From NCBI GenBank assembly GCA_039566865.1, contig CM076949.1:2890501-2954500 (forward strand): a stretch of DNA of 64,000 nucleotides, given 5' to 3'. This document shows, in pieces, positions 12,774-25,000 of this stretch; the first letter of the stretch is position 1, and the number at the start of each line of letters is the position of its first letter. Source of the stretch: Aurelia coerulea. Its lineage: Eukaryota > Cnidaria > Scyphozoa > Semaeostomeae > Ulmaridae. Made by a program: the position numbers and the translations under genes. Under the pieces are notes generated by a model, which saw nothing but the letters and a program-made list of their open reading frames with translations, searched no databases and was not told the origin of the DNA.

Positions 12774-13547
12774 CTAATCAAACCGACCAGTTCTATGGAT
12801 ATAGCAGAGAGTTAACAAGAGTATATCTTTATTGATACCATCGGGAAAATCTTTATCACCATACAATAAAATCTGCATTAGAAATTCGTTCGAAAGATTT
12901 GTATGTCCAAGTGGTCGTAATAAAGCAGAAACTCCAGCGAAAAGATCTCTACGTGGTACTTTAAAAGAAGGGCAGAGCAACAAAAAGTGTTCCGTATCCT
13001 CAATGCCATCGTTGGTAGGGTACATTGGGTTTAAAGTATCCCTGAAATTGTGTTTGAATTTGTGAAAATTTAGTTTACTGAGACCAACCCTAAGTTGGGT
13101 AAGATATGAAAATCCTGTCGGGTCATGTATCCGAAAGACAGATTTTAGGAGGGGACGAATTTTGGATGGCAGCTTTGTTTTAAAAGCAGCAATAGAAGGT
13201 GCAAGTCTAATTTCTGCATCAAGCTTATTCCATTCAGACAGACAGTGAGGATAGAAGCTGGATTTAAATTTATCATTCCTTGTTCGTATTCGCCCGATGG
13301 CATCCTGATTGCGAAGAGTGTATCTGGACTGCCGCTGTGGTGGTATTGGATCCGTTGTATATTCAGGAGTCAGATTATTCATGAACTTGTAGAATAAAAC
13401 AAGGCGTCTGCTCCACCTACGGGAGCTTAGCGATTCCCAGCCAAGCTCGGCATACAGCTTTTCTCTCGACGTACCCTTCCATGTTCCTGATACAGCTAAA
13501 GCAGCAGAATACTGAACAGACTCTAGCTTCTCCATGAGACTTGGCAA
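12774..13547 (-). pseudogene. C-terminal fragment of LINE ORF2 (reverse-transcriptase tail), 5'-truncated
   Basis: 257 codons, with the frame open right to the insertion breakpoint. The apparent start is TTG and there is no genuine initiator. The protein corresponds to the region downstream of the reverse-transcriptase catalytic core. Visible landmarks are ELGWESLSSRRW at residues 34-45, TDPIPP at 65-70, FYPHCLSEWNKLD at 98-110, EDTEHFLLLCPSF at 183-195 and a terminal HRTGRFD. The EDTEHFLLLC stretch looks like the C-terminal Cys/His motif of many non-LTR elements, although an upstream cysteine that I would expect in NPxC appears here as Tyr176. The catalytic YxDD region is absent, so no enzymatic activity is possible. 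Lack of internal stops suggests a fairly young copy. It is not a host gene. The family call rests on recollected similarity and is fairly firm at the level of non-LTR reverse transcriptase. Confidence 0.88.
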
Positions 13548-13550
13548 AGT

Positions 13551-13561
13551 TGTTCTGACTT
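13551..13561. repeat. Target-site duplication, right copy (tgttctgactt)
   Basis: Exact copy of 12504-12514 at the 5'-truncated end of the LINE. The satellite monomer resumes immediately with catattttctgga. Confidence 0.9.
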
Positions 13562-15681
13562 CATATTTTCTGGATAGTTTACTATCATTTGAACCTCATT
13601 AACCTGATGAGGTTTCAAATGTTTCAACAAATATACCTCGTTTTGACTGAATTGCATCAAACCAAGTTTCAAATACGATTCCTTGACCATATATTCATAA
13701 GATTCCAGCCATAAACTGTGTTCTGACTTCATATTTTCTGGAGAAGTTTACTATCATTTGAACCTCATTAACCTGATGAGGTTTCAAATGTTTCAACAAA
13801 TATACCTCGTTTTGACTGAATTGCATCACACAAAGTTTCAAATACGATTTCTTGACCATATATTCATAAGATTTAAGTCATAAACTGTATTCTGACTTCA
13901 TATTTTCTGGAGAAGTTTACTATCATTTGAACCTCATTAACATGGTGAGGTTTAAACTTTTTAACCAATTTACCTCGTTTTGACTGAATTGCATCTAACC
14001 AAGTCTCAAATGCGATTCCTTGACCATATATTCATCATCTTTCAGCCATAAACTGTGTTCTGACTTCATATTTTCTGGACAGTTTACTATCATTTGAACC
14101 TCATCAACCTGATGAGGTTTCAAATGTTTCAAGAAAATTACTTCGTTTTGACTGAATTGCATCAAACCAAGTTTCAAAAACGATTCCTTGACCATATATT
14201 CATAAGATTTCAGGCATAAACTGTGTTCTGACATCATATTTTCTGGACAAGTTTACTATCATTTGAACCTCATTAACCTGATGAGGTTTCAACTGTTTCA
14301 ACAAATATACCTCGTTTTGACTTAATTGCATCAAACCAAGCTTCAAATACGATTCCTTGACCATATATTCATCATATTTCAGCCATAAACTGTGTTCTGA
14401 CTTCATATTTTCTAAACAGTTTACTATCATTTGAACCTCATTAACCTGATGAGGTTTCAAATGTTTCAACAAATATACCTCGTTATGACTGAATTGCATC
14501 ACACAAAGTTTCAAATAAGATTCCTTGACCACATATTCATAAGATTTCAGGCATAAACTGTGTTCTGACATCATATTTTCTGGACAAGTTTACTATCATT
14601 TGAACCTCATTAACCTGATGAGGTTTCAAATGTTTCAACAAATATACCTCGTTTTGACTTAATTGCATCAAACCAATTTTCAAATACGATTCCTTGACCA
14701 TATATTCATCATATTTCGGCCATAAACTGTGTTCTGACTTCATATTTTCTGGAGAAGTTTACTATCATTTGAACCTCATTAAACTGATGAGGTTTCAAAT
14801 GTTTCAACCAATTTACCTCGTTTTGACTGAATTGCATCTAACCAAGTCTCAAATGCGATTCCTTGACCATATATTCATCATATTTCAGCCATAAACTGTG
14901 TTCTGACTTCATATGTTGTCGACAGTTTACTATCATTTGAACCTCATCAACCTGATGAGGTTTCAAATGTTTCAAGAAAATTACTTCGTTTTGACTGAAT
15001 TGCATCAAACCAAGTTTCAAAAACGATTCCTTGACCATATATTCATAAGATTTCAGGCATAAACTGTGTTCTGACATCATATTTTCTGGACAAGTTTACT
15101 ATCATTTGAACCTCATTAACCTGATGAGGTTTCAAATGTTTCAACAAATATACCTCGTTTTGACTTAATTGCATCAAACCAAGTTTCAAATACGATTCCT
15201 TGACCATATATTCATCATATTTCAGCCATAAACTGTGTTCTGACTTCATATTTTCTGGACAGTTTACTATCATTTGAAACTCATTAACCTGATGAGGTTT
15301 CAAATGTTTCAACAAATATACCTCGTTTTGACTGAATTGCATCAAACCAAGTTTCAAATACGATTCCTTGACCATATATTCATAAGATTCCAGCCATAAA
15401 CTGTGTTCTGACTTTATATTTTCGGGAGAAGTTTACTATCCTTTGAACCTCATTAAACTGATGAGGTTTCAAATTTTTCAACAAGCATACCTTGCGTTGA
15501 TTCACTTCCATCAAACCAAGTTTCAAATACGATTCCTTGGACCATATATTCATAAGATTTCGGCCATAAACTGTGTTCTGACTTCATATTTTCTGGAGAA
15601 GTTTACTATCATTTGAACCTCATTAGACTGATGAAGTTGCAAATGTTTCAACCAATTTACCTCGTTTTGACTGAATTGCAT

Positions 15682-16353
15682 CTAACCAAGTCTCAATTGA
15701 GATTCCTTGACCATATATTCATCATATTTCAGCCATAAACTGTGTTCTGACTTCATATGTTGTCGACAGTTTACTATCATTAGAACCTCATCAACCTGAT
15801 GAGGTTTCAAATGTTTCAAGAAAATTACTTCGTTTTGACTGAATTGCATCAAACCAAGTTTCAAAAACGATTCCTTGACCATATATTCATAAGATTTCAG
15901 CCATAAACTGTGTTCTGACTTCATATTTTCTAAACAGTTTACTATCATTTGAACCTCATTAATCTGATGAGGTTTCAAATGTTTCAACAAATATACCTCG
16001 TTTTGACTGAATTGCATCAAACCAAGTTTCAAATACGATTCCTTGACCATATATTCATCATATTTCGGCCATAAACTGTGTTCTGACTTCATATTTTCTG
16101 GACAGTTTACTATCATTTGAACCTCATTAACCTGATGAGGTTTCAAATGTTTCAACAAATATACCTCGTTATGACTGAATTGCATCACACAAAGTTTCAA
16201 ATACGATTCCTTGACCATATATTCATTATATTTCGGCCATAAACTGTGTTCTGAATTCATATTTTCTGGACAGTTTACTATCATTTGAACCTCATTAACC
16301 TGATGAGGTTTCAAATGTTTCAACCAATTTACCTCGTTTTGACTGAATTGCAT
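15682..16353 (-). other. Longest satellite A repeat ORF (223 codons, doubtful coding)
   Basis: Four consecutive monomers keep the 56-codon minus-strand frame open, so the motifs KHLKPHQVNEVQM and KSEHSLW repeat at 56-residue spacing. Neighbouring monomers of 169 bp or with TGG-to-TGA changes close the frame. There is no recognisable domain and no independent sign of a gene. Confidence 0.2.
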
Positions 16354-18915
16354 CTAACCAAGTCTCAAATGCGATTCCTTGACCATATATTCATCATATT
16401 TCAGCCATAAACTGTGTTCTGACTTCATATGTTGTCGACAGTTTACTATCATTTGAACCTCATCAACCTGATGAGGTTTCAAATGTTTCAAGAAAATTAC
16501 TTTGTTTTGACTGAATTGCATCAAACCAAGTTTCAAAAACGATTCCTTGACCATATATTCATAAGATTTAAGCCATAAACTGTGTTCTGACATCATATAT
16601 TTTGGACAGTTTACTTTCATTTGAACCTCATTAAACTATTAAGATTTCAAATGTTTCAACCAATTTACCTCGTTTTGACTGAATTTCATCAAACCAAGTT
16701 TCAAATACGATTCCTTGACCATATATTCATCATATTTCAGCCATAAACTGTGTTCTGACTTCATATTTTCTGGACAGTTTACTATCATTTGAAACTCATT
16801 AACCTGATGAGGTTTCAAATGTTTCAACAAATATACCTCGTTTTGACTGAATTGCATCAAACCAAGTTTCAAATACGATTCCTTGACCATATATTCATAA
16901 GATTCCAGCCATAAACTGTGTTCTGACTTCATATTTTCGGGAGAAGTTTACTATCATTTGAACCTCATTAAACTGATGAGGTTTCAAATTTTTCAACAAG
17001 CATACCTTGCGTTGATTCAATTCCATCAAACCAAGTTTCAAATACGATTCCTTGGACCATATATTCATAAGATTTAAGTCATAAACTGTGTTCTGACTTC
17101 ATATTTTCTGGAGAAGTTTACTATCATTTGAACCTCATTAACCTGGTGAGGTTTAAAACTTTTAACCAATTTACCTCGTTTTTACTGGATTGCATCTAAC
17201 CAAGTCTCAAATGCGATTCCTTGACCATATATTCATCATCTTTCAGCCATAAACTGTGTTCTGACTTCATATGTTGTCGACAGTTTACTATCATTTGAAC
17301 CTCATCAACCTGATGAAATTTCAAATGTTTCAAGAAAATTACTTCGTTTTGACTGAATTGCATCAAACCAAGTTTCAAAAACGATTCCTTGACCATATAT
17401 TCATAAGATTTCAGGCATAAACTGTGTTCTGACATCATATTTTCTGGACAAGTTTACTATCATTTGAACCTCATTAACCTGATGAGGTTTCAACTGTTTC
17501 AACAAATATACCTCGTTTTGACTTAATTGCATCAAACCAAGTTTCAAATACGATTCCTTGACCATATATTCATCATATTTCAGCCATAAACTGTGTTCTG
17601 ACTTCATATTTTCTAAACAGTTTACTATCATTTGAACCTCATTAACCTGATGAGGTTTCAAATGTTTCAACAAATATACCTCGTTTTGACTGAATTGCAT
17701 CAAACCAAGTTTCAAATACGATTCCTTGATCATATATTCATCATATTGCGGCCATAAACTGTGTTCTGACTTCATATTTTCTGTACAAGTTTACTATCAT
17801 TTGAACCTCATTAACCTGATGAGGTTTCAAATGTTTCAACAAATATACCTCGTTTTGACTGAATTGCATCAAACCAAGTTTCAAATACGATTCCTTGACC
17901 ATATATTCATAAGATTCCAGCCATAAACTGTGTTCTGACTTCATATTTTCTGGAGAAGTTTACTATCATTTGAACCTCATTAACCTGGTGAGGTTTAAAA
18001 TTTTTAACCAATTTACCTCGTTTTGACTGAATTGCATCTAACCAAGTCTCAAATGCGATTCCTTGACCATATATTCATCATCTTTCAGCCATAAACTGTG
18101 TTCTGACTTCATATGTTGTCGACAGTTTACTATCATTTGAACCTCATCAACCTGATGAGGTTTCAAATGTATCAAGAAAATTACTTCGTTTTGACTGAAT
18201 TGCATCAAACCAAGTTTCAAAAACGATTCCTTGACCATATATTCATAAGATTCCAGCCATAAACTGTGTTCTGACATCATATGTTCTGGAGAAGTTTACT
18301 ATCATTTGAACCTCATTAACCTGGTGAGGTTTAAAACTTTTAACCAATTTACCTCGTTTTGACTGGATTGCATCTAACCAAGTCTCAAATGCGATTCCTT
18401 GACCATATATTCATCATCTTTCAGCCATAAACTGTGTTCTGACTTCATATGTTGTCGACAGTTTACTATCATTTGAAACTCATTAACCTGATGAGGTTTC
18501 AAATGTTTCAACAAATATACCTCGTTTTGACTGAATTGCATCAAACCAAGTTTCAAATACGATTCCTTGGACCATATATTCATAAGATTTAAGTCATAAA
18601 CTGTGTTCTGACTTCATATGTTCTGGAGAAGTTTACTATCATTTGAACCTCATTAACCTGGTGAGGTTTAAAACTTTTAACCAATTTACCTCGTTTTGAC
18701 TGGATTGCATCTAACCAAGTCTCAAATGCGATTCCTTGACCATATATTCATCATCTTTCAGCCATAAACTGTGTTCTGACTTCATATGTTGTCGACAGTT
18801 TACTATCATTTGAACCTCATCAACCTGATGAGGTTTCAAATGTATCAAGAAAATTACTTCGTTTTGACTGAATTGCATCAAACCAAGTTTCAAAAACGAT
18901 TCCTTGACCATATAT

Positions 18916-19458
18916 TCATAAGATTTCAGGCATAAACTGTGTTCTGACATCATATTTTCTGGACAAGTTTACTATCATTTGAACCTCATTAACCTGATGA
19001 GGTTTCAACTGTTTCAACAAATATACCTCGTTTTGACTTAATTGCATCAAACCAAGTTTCAAATAAGATTCCTTGACCATATATTCATCATATTTCAGCC
19101 ATAAACTGTGTTCTGACTTCATATTTTCTAAACAGTTTACTATCATTTGAACCTCATTAACCTGATGAGGTTTCAAATGTTTCAACAAATATACCTCGTT
19201 TTGACTGAATTGCATCAAACCAAGTTTCAAATACGATTCCTTGACCATATATTCATCATATTTCGGCCATAAACTGTGTTCTGACTTCATATTTTCTGGA
19301 CATTTTACTATCATTTGAACCTCATTAACCTGATGAGGTTTCAAATGTTTCAAAAAAATTACTTCGTTTTGACTGAATTGCATCAAACCAAGTTTCAAAA
19401 ACGATTCCTTGACCATATATTCATAAGATTCCAGCCATAAACTGTGTTCTGACTTCAT
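18916..19458 (-). other. Satellite A repeat ORF (180 codons, doubtful coding)
   Basis: Three in-frame 168-bp monomers on the minus strand. The frame is lost through a 169-bp monomer, after which it reads the characteristic out-of-frame ending NLSRKYDVRTQFMPEIL before a stop. I list it as a property of the repeat, not as a gene. Confidence 0.15.
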
Positions 19459-22099
19459 ATTTTCTGGAGAAGTTTACTATCATTTGAACCTCATTAACCT
19501 GGTGAGGTTTAAAATTTTTAACCAATTTACCTCGTTTTGACTGAATTGCATCTAACCAAGTCTCAAATGCGATTCCTTGACCATATATTCATCATCTTTC
19601 AGCCATAAACTGTGTTCTGACTTCATATGTTGTCGACAGTTTACTATCATTTGAACCTCATCAACCTGATGAGGTTTCAAATGTTTCAAGAAAATTACTT
19701 CGTTTTGACTGAATTGCATCAAACCAAGTTTCAAAAACGATTCCTTGACCATATATTCATAAGATTTCAGGCATAAACTGTGTTCTGACATCATATTTTC
19801 CGGACAGTTTACTATCATTTGAAACTCATTAACCTGATGAGGTTTCAAATGCTTCAACAAATATACCTCGTTTTGACTGAATTGCATCAAACCAAGTTTC
19901 AAATACGATTCCTTGACCATATATTCATAAGATTCCAGCCATAAACTGTGTTCTGACTTCATATTTTCGGGAGAAGTTTACTATCATTTGAACCTCATTA
20001 AACTGATGAGGTTTCAAATTTTTCAACAAGCATACCTTGCGTTGATTCAATTCCATCAAACCAAGTTTCAAATACGATTCCTTGGACCATATATTCATAA
20101 GATTTAAGTCATAAACTGTGTTCTGACTTCATATTTTCTGGAGAAGTTTACTATCATTTGAACCTCATTAACCTGGTGAGGTTTAAAATTTTTAACCAAA
20201 TTACCTCGTTTTGACTGAATTGCATCTAACCAAGTCTCAAATGCGATTCCTTGACCATATATTCATCATCTTTCAGCTATAAACTGTGTTCTGACTTCAT
20301 ATGTTGTCGACAGTTTACTATCATTTGAACCTCATCAACCTGATGAGGTTTCAAATGTTTCAAGAAAATTACTTCGTTTTGACTGAATTGCATCAAACCA
20401 AGTTTCAAGAACGATTCCTTGACCATATATTCATAAGATTTCAGGCATAAATTGTGTTCTGACATCATATTTTCTGGACAAGTTTACTATCATTTGAACC
20501 TCATTAACCTGATGAGGTTTCAACTTTTTTAACAAATATACCTCGTTTTGAATTAATTGCATCAAACCAAGTTTCAAATACGATTCCTTGACTATATATT
20601 CATCATTTTTCAGCCATAAACTGTGTTCTGACTTCATATTTTCTGTACAAGTTTACTATCATTTGAACCTCATTAACCTGATGAGGTTTCAAATGTTTCA
20701 ACAAATATACCTCGTTTTGACTGAATTGCATCAAACCAAGTTTCAAATACGATTCCTTGACCATATATTCATAAGATTTCAGCCATAAACTGTGTTCTGA
20801 CTTCATATTTTCTGTACAAGTTTACTATCATTTGAACCTAATTAACATGGTGAGGTTTAAAATTTTTAACCAATTTACCTCGTTTTGACTGAATTGCATC
20901 TAACCAAGTCTCAAATGCGATTCCTTGACCATATATTCATCATCTTTCAGCCATAAACTGTGTTCTGACTTCATATGTTGTCGACAGTTTACTATCATTT
21001 GAACCTCATCAACCTGATGAGGTTTCAAATGTATCAAGAAAATTACTTCGTTTTGACTGAATTGCATCAAACCAAGTTTCAAAAACGATTCCTTGACCAT
21101 ATATTCATAAGATTTCAGGCATAAACTGTGTTCTGACATCATATTTTCTGGACAGTTTACTATCATTTGAAACTCATTAACCTGATGAGATTTCAAATGT
21201 TTCAACAAATATACCTCGTTTTGACTGAATTGCATCAAACCAAGTTTCAAATACGATTCCTTGACCATATATTCATAAGATTCCAGCCATAAACTGTGTT
21301 CTGACTTCATATTTTCGGGAGAAGTTTACTATCATTTGAACCTCATTAAACTGATGAGGTTTCAAATTTTTCAACAAGCATACCTTGCGTTGATTCAATT
21401 CCATCAAACCAAGTTTCAAATACGATTCCTTGGACCATATATTCATAAGATTTAAGTCATAAACTGTGTTCTGACTTCATATTTTCTAGAGAAGTTTACT
21501 ATCATTTGAACCTCATTAACCTGGTGAGGTTTAAAATTTTTAACCAATTTACCTCGTTTTGACTGAATTGCATCTAACCAAGTCTCAAATGCGATTCCTT
21601 GACCATATATTCATCATCTTTCAGCCATAAACCGTGTTCTGACTTCATATTTTGTCGACAGTTTACTATCATTTGAACCTCATCAACCTGATGAGGTTTC
21701 AAAGGTTTCAAGAAAATTACTTCGTTTTGACTGAATTGCATAAAAACAAGTCTCAAATGTGATTCCTTGACCATATATTCATAAGATTTCAGACTTAGAC
21801 TGTGTTCTGACTTCATATTTTCAGGACAAGTTTACTATCATTTGAACCTCATTAACCTGATGAGGTTTCAAATGTTTCAACAAATATACCTTGTTTTGAC
21901 TTAACTGCATCAATCCAAGTTTCAAATACGATTCCTTGACCATATATTCATAAGATTTAAGCCATAAACTGTGTTCTGGCTTCATACTTTCTGGACAAGT
22001 TTACTATCATTTGAAGCTCATTAAACTGACGAGGTTTCAAATATTTCAACAAATATACCTCGTTTTGACTGAATTGCATCAAAATAAGTCTCAAATGTG

Positions 22100-25000
22100 A
22101 TTCCTTGACCATATATTCATAAGATTTCAGCCATAAACTGTGTTCTGACTTCATATTTTCTGGACAAGTTTACTATCATTTGAACCTCATTAACCTGATG
22201 AGGTTTCACATGTTTCAACAAGTATACCTTGCGTTGATTCAATTGCATTAAACCAAGTCTCAAATGTGATTCCTTGACCATATATTCATAAGATTTCAGC
22301 CTTAGACTGTGTTCTGACTTCATATTTTCAGGACAAGTTTACTATCATTTGACCCTCATTAACCTGATGAGGTTTCAAATGTTTCAACAAATATACCTCG
22401 TTATGACTGAATTGCATCACACAAAGTTTCAAATACGATTCCTTGACCATATATTCATCATATTTCGGCCATAAACTGTGTTCTGACTTCATATTTTCTG
22501 GAGAAGTTTACTATCATTTGAACCTCATTAAACTGATGAGGTTTCAAATGTTTCAACCAATTTACCTCGTTTTGACTGAATTGCATCTAACCAAGTCTCA
22601 AATGCGATTCCTTGACCATATATTCATCATATTTCAGCCATAAACTGTGTTCTGACTTCATATGTTGTCGACAGTTTACTATCATTTGAACCTCATCAAC
22701 CTGATGAAATTTCAAATGTTTCAAGAAAATTACTTCGTACTGACTGAATTCCATCAAACCAAGTTTCACATGCGATTCCTTGACCAAATATTCATCATAT
22801 TTCAGCCATAAACTGTGTTCTGACTTCATATTTTCTTGACAGTTTACTATCATTTGAAGCTCATTAACCTGATGAGGTTTCAAATTTTTCAACAAGTATA
22901 CCTTGCGTTGATTCAATTCCATCAAACAAAGTTTCAAATACGATTCCATGGACCATATATTCATAAGATTAAAGTCATAAACTGTGTTCTGACTTCATAT
23001 TTTCTGGAGAAGTTTACTATCATTTGAACCTCATTAACCTGATGAGGTTTCAAATGTTTCAACAAATGTACCTCGTTTTGACTGAATTGCATCAAACCAA
23101 GTTTCAAATACGATTCCTTGACCATATATTCATAACATTTCAGCCATAAACTGTGTTCTGACTTCATATTTTCTGTACAAGTTTACTATCATTTGAACCT
23201 CATTAACCTGGTGAGGTTTCAAATTTTTCAACCAATTTACCTTGTTTTGACTGAATTGCATCTAACCAAGTGTCAAATGCGATTCCTTGACCATATATTC
23301 ATCATATTTCAGCCATAAACTGTGTTCTGACTTCATATGTTGTCGACAGTTTACTATCATTTGAACCTCATTAACCTGATGAGGTTTCAAATGTTTCAAC
23401 CAATTTACCTCGTTTAGACTGAATTGCATCTAACCAAGTCTCAAATGCGATTCCTTGACCATATATTCATCATATTTCAGCCATAAACTGTGTTCTGACT
23501 TCATATTTTCTGGACAGTTTACTATCATTTGAACCTCATTAACCTGATGAGGTTTCAAATGTTTCAACAAATATACCTCGTTTTGACTGAATTGCATTAA
23601 ACCAAATTTCAAATACGATTCCTTGACCATATATTCATAAGATTCCAGCCATAAACTGTGTTCTGACTTCATATTTTCTGGAGAAGTTTACTATCATGTG
23701 AACCTCATTAACCTGGTGAGGTTTAAAATTTTTAACCAATTTACCTCGTTTTGACTGAATTGCATCTAACCAAGTCTCAAATGCGATTCCTTGACCATAT
23801 ATTCATCATCTTTCAGCCATAAACTGTGTTCTGACTTCATATGTTGTCGACAGTTCACTATCATTTGAACCTCATCAACCTGGTGAGGTTTCAAATGTTT
23901 CAAGAAAATTACCTCGTTTTGACTGAATTGCATCAAACCAAGTTTCAAATACGATTCCTTGACCATATATTCATAAGATTTCAGGCATAAACTGTGTTCT
24001 GACATCATATTTTCTGGACAAGTTTAATATCATTTGAACCTCATTAACCTGATGAGGTTTCAAATGTTTCAACAAATATACCTCGTTTTGACTAGATTGC
24101 ATCAAACCAAGTTTCAAATACGATTCCTTGACCATATATTCATAAGATTTAAGCCATAAACTGTGTTCTGGCTTCATACTTTCTGGACAAGTTTACTATC
24201 ATTTGAAGCTCATTAAACTGATGAGGTTTCAAATGTTTCAACAAACATACCTCGTTTTGACTGAATTGCATCAAATAAAGTCTCACATGCGATTCCTTGA
24301 CCATATATTCATAAGATTTCAGGCATAAACTGTGTTCTGACTTCATATTTTCTGGAGAAGTTTACTATCATTTGAACCTCATTAACCTGATGAGGTTTCA
24401 TATTTTTCAACAAGCATACCTTGCGTTGATTCAATTCCATCAAACCAAGTTTCAAATACGATTCCTTGGACCATATATTCATAAGATTTAAGTCATAAAC
24501 TGTGTTCTGACTTCATATTTTCTGGAGAAGTTTACTATCATTTGAACCTCATTAACCTGATGAGGTTTCAAATGTTTCAAAAAAGGTACCTCGTTTTGAC
24601 TGAATTGCATCTAACCAAGTGTCAAATGCGATTCCTTGACCATATATTCATCATATTTCAGCCATAAACTGTGTTCTGACTTGATATGTTGTCAACAGTT
24701 TACTATCATTTGAACCCCATTAACCTGATGAGGTTTCAAATGTTTCAACCAATTTACCTCGTTTTGACTGAATTGCATCTAACCAAGTCTCAAATGCGAT
24801 TCCTTGACCATATATTCATCATATTTCAGCCATAAACTGTGTTCTGACTTCATATTGTCTGGACAGTTTACTATCATTTGAACCTCATCAACCTGATGAG
24901 GTTTCAAATGTTTCAACAAATATACCTCGTTTTGACTGAATTGCATCAAACCAAGTTTCAAATACGATTCCTTGACCATATATTCATTAGATTTAAGTCA

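Larger units (their letters stand above)
12515..13550 (-). mobile_element. 5'-truncated non-LTR retrotransposon (LINE) inserted in satellite A
   Basis: About 1036 bp of higher-complexity DNA interrupts the array. In sense orientation (minus strand) it has a reading frame open from the 5' breakpoint, a stop at 12774-12776, about 240 bp of 3' UTR, then the poly(A) tail. Perfect 11-bp direct repeats flank it. The endonuclease and the catalytic reverse-transcriptase core are absent, so it is a dead-on-arrival copy. The clean duplication, the open frame and the absence of any second copy in this window suggest insertion after the latest local amplification of this part of the array. The family is not assigned; the C-terminal region resembles Jockey/CR1-like metazoan elements. 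Confidence 0.92.

Noticed and set aside
12832..13065. 77-codon plus-strand ORF inside the LINE
   Set aside because: It lies opposite the much longer LINE reverse-transcriptase frame and has no recognisable features.
12515..13550. Active retrotransposon or host gene
   Set aside because: Only the C-terminal reverse-transcriptase tail, 3' UTR and poly(A) remain. The frame runs into the breakpoint without a real start, and the catalytic core and endonuclease are absent.
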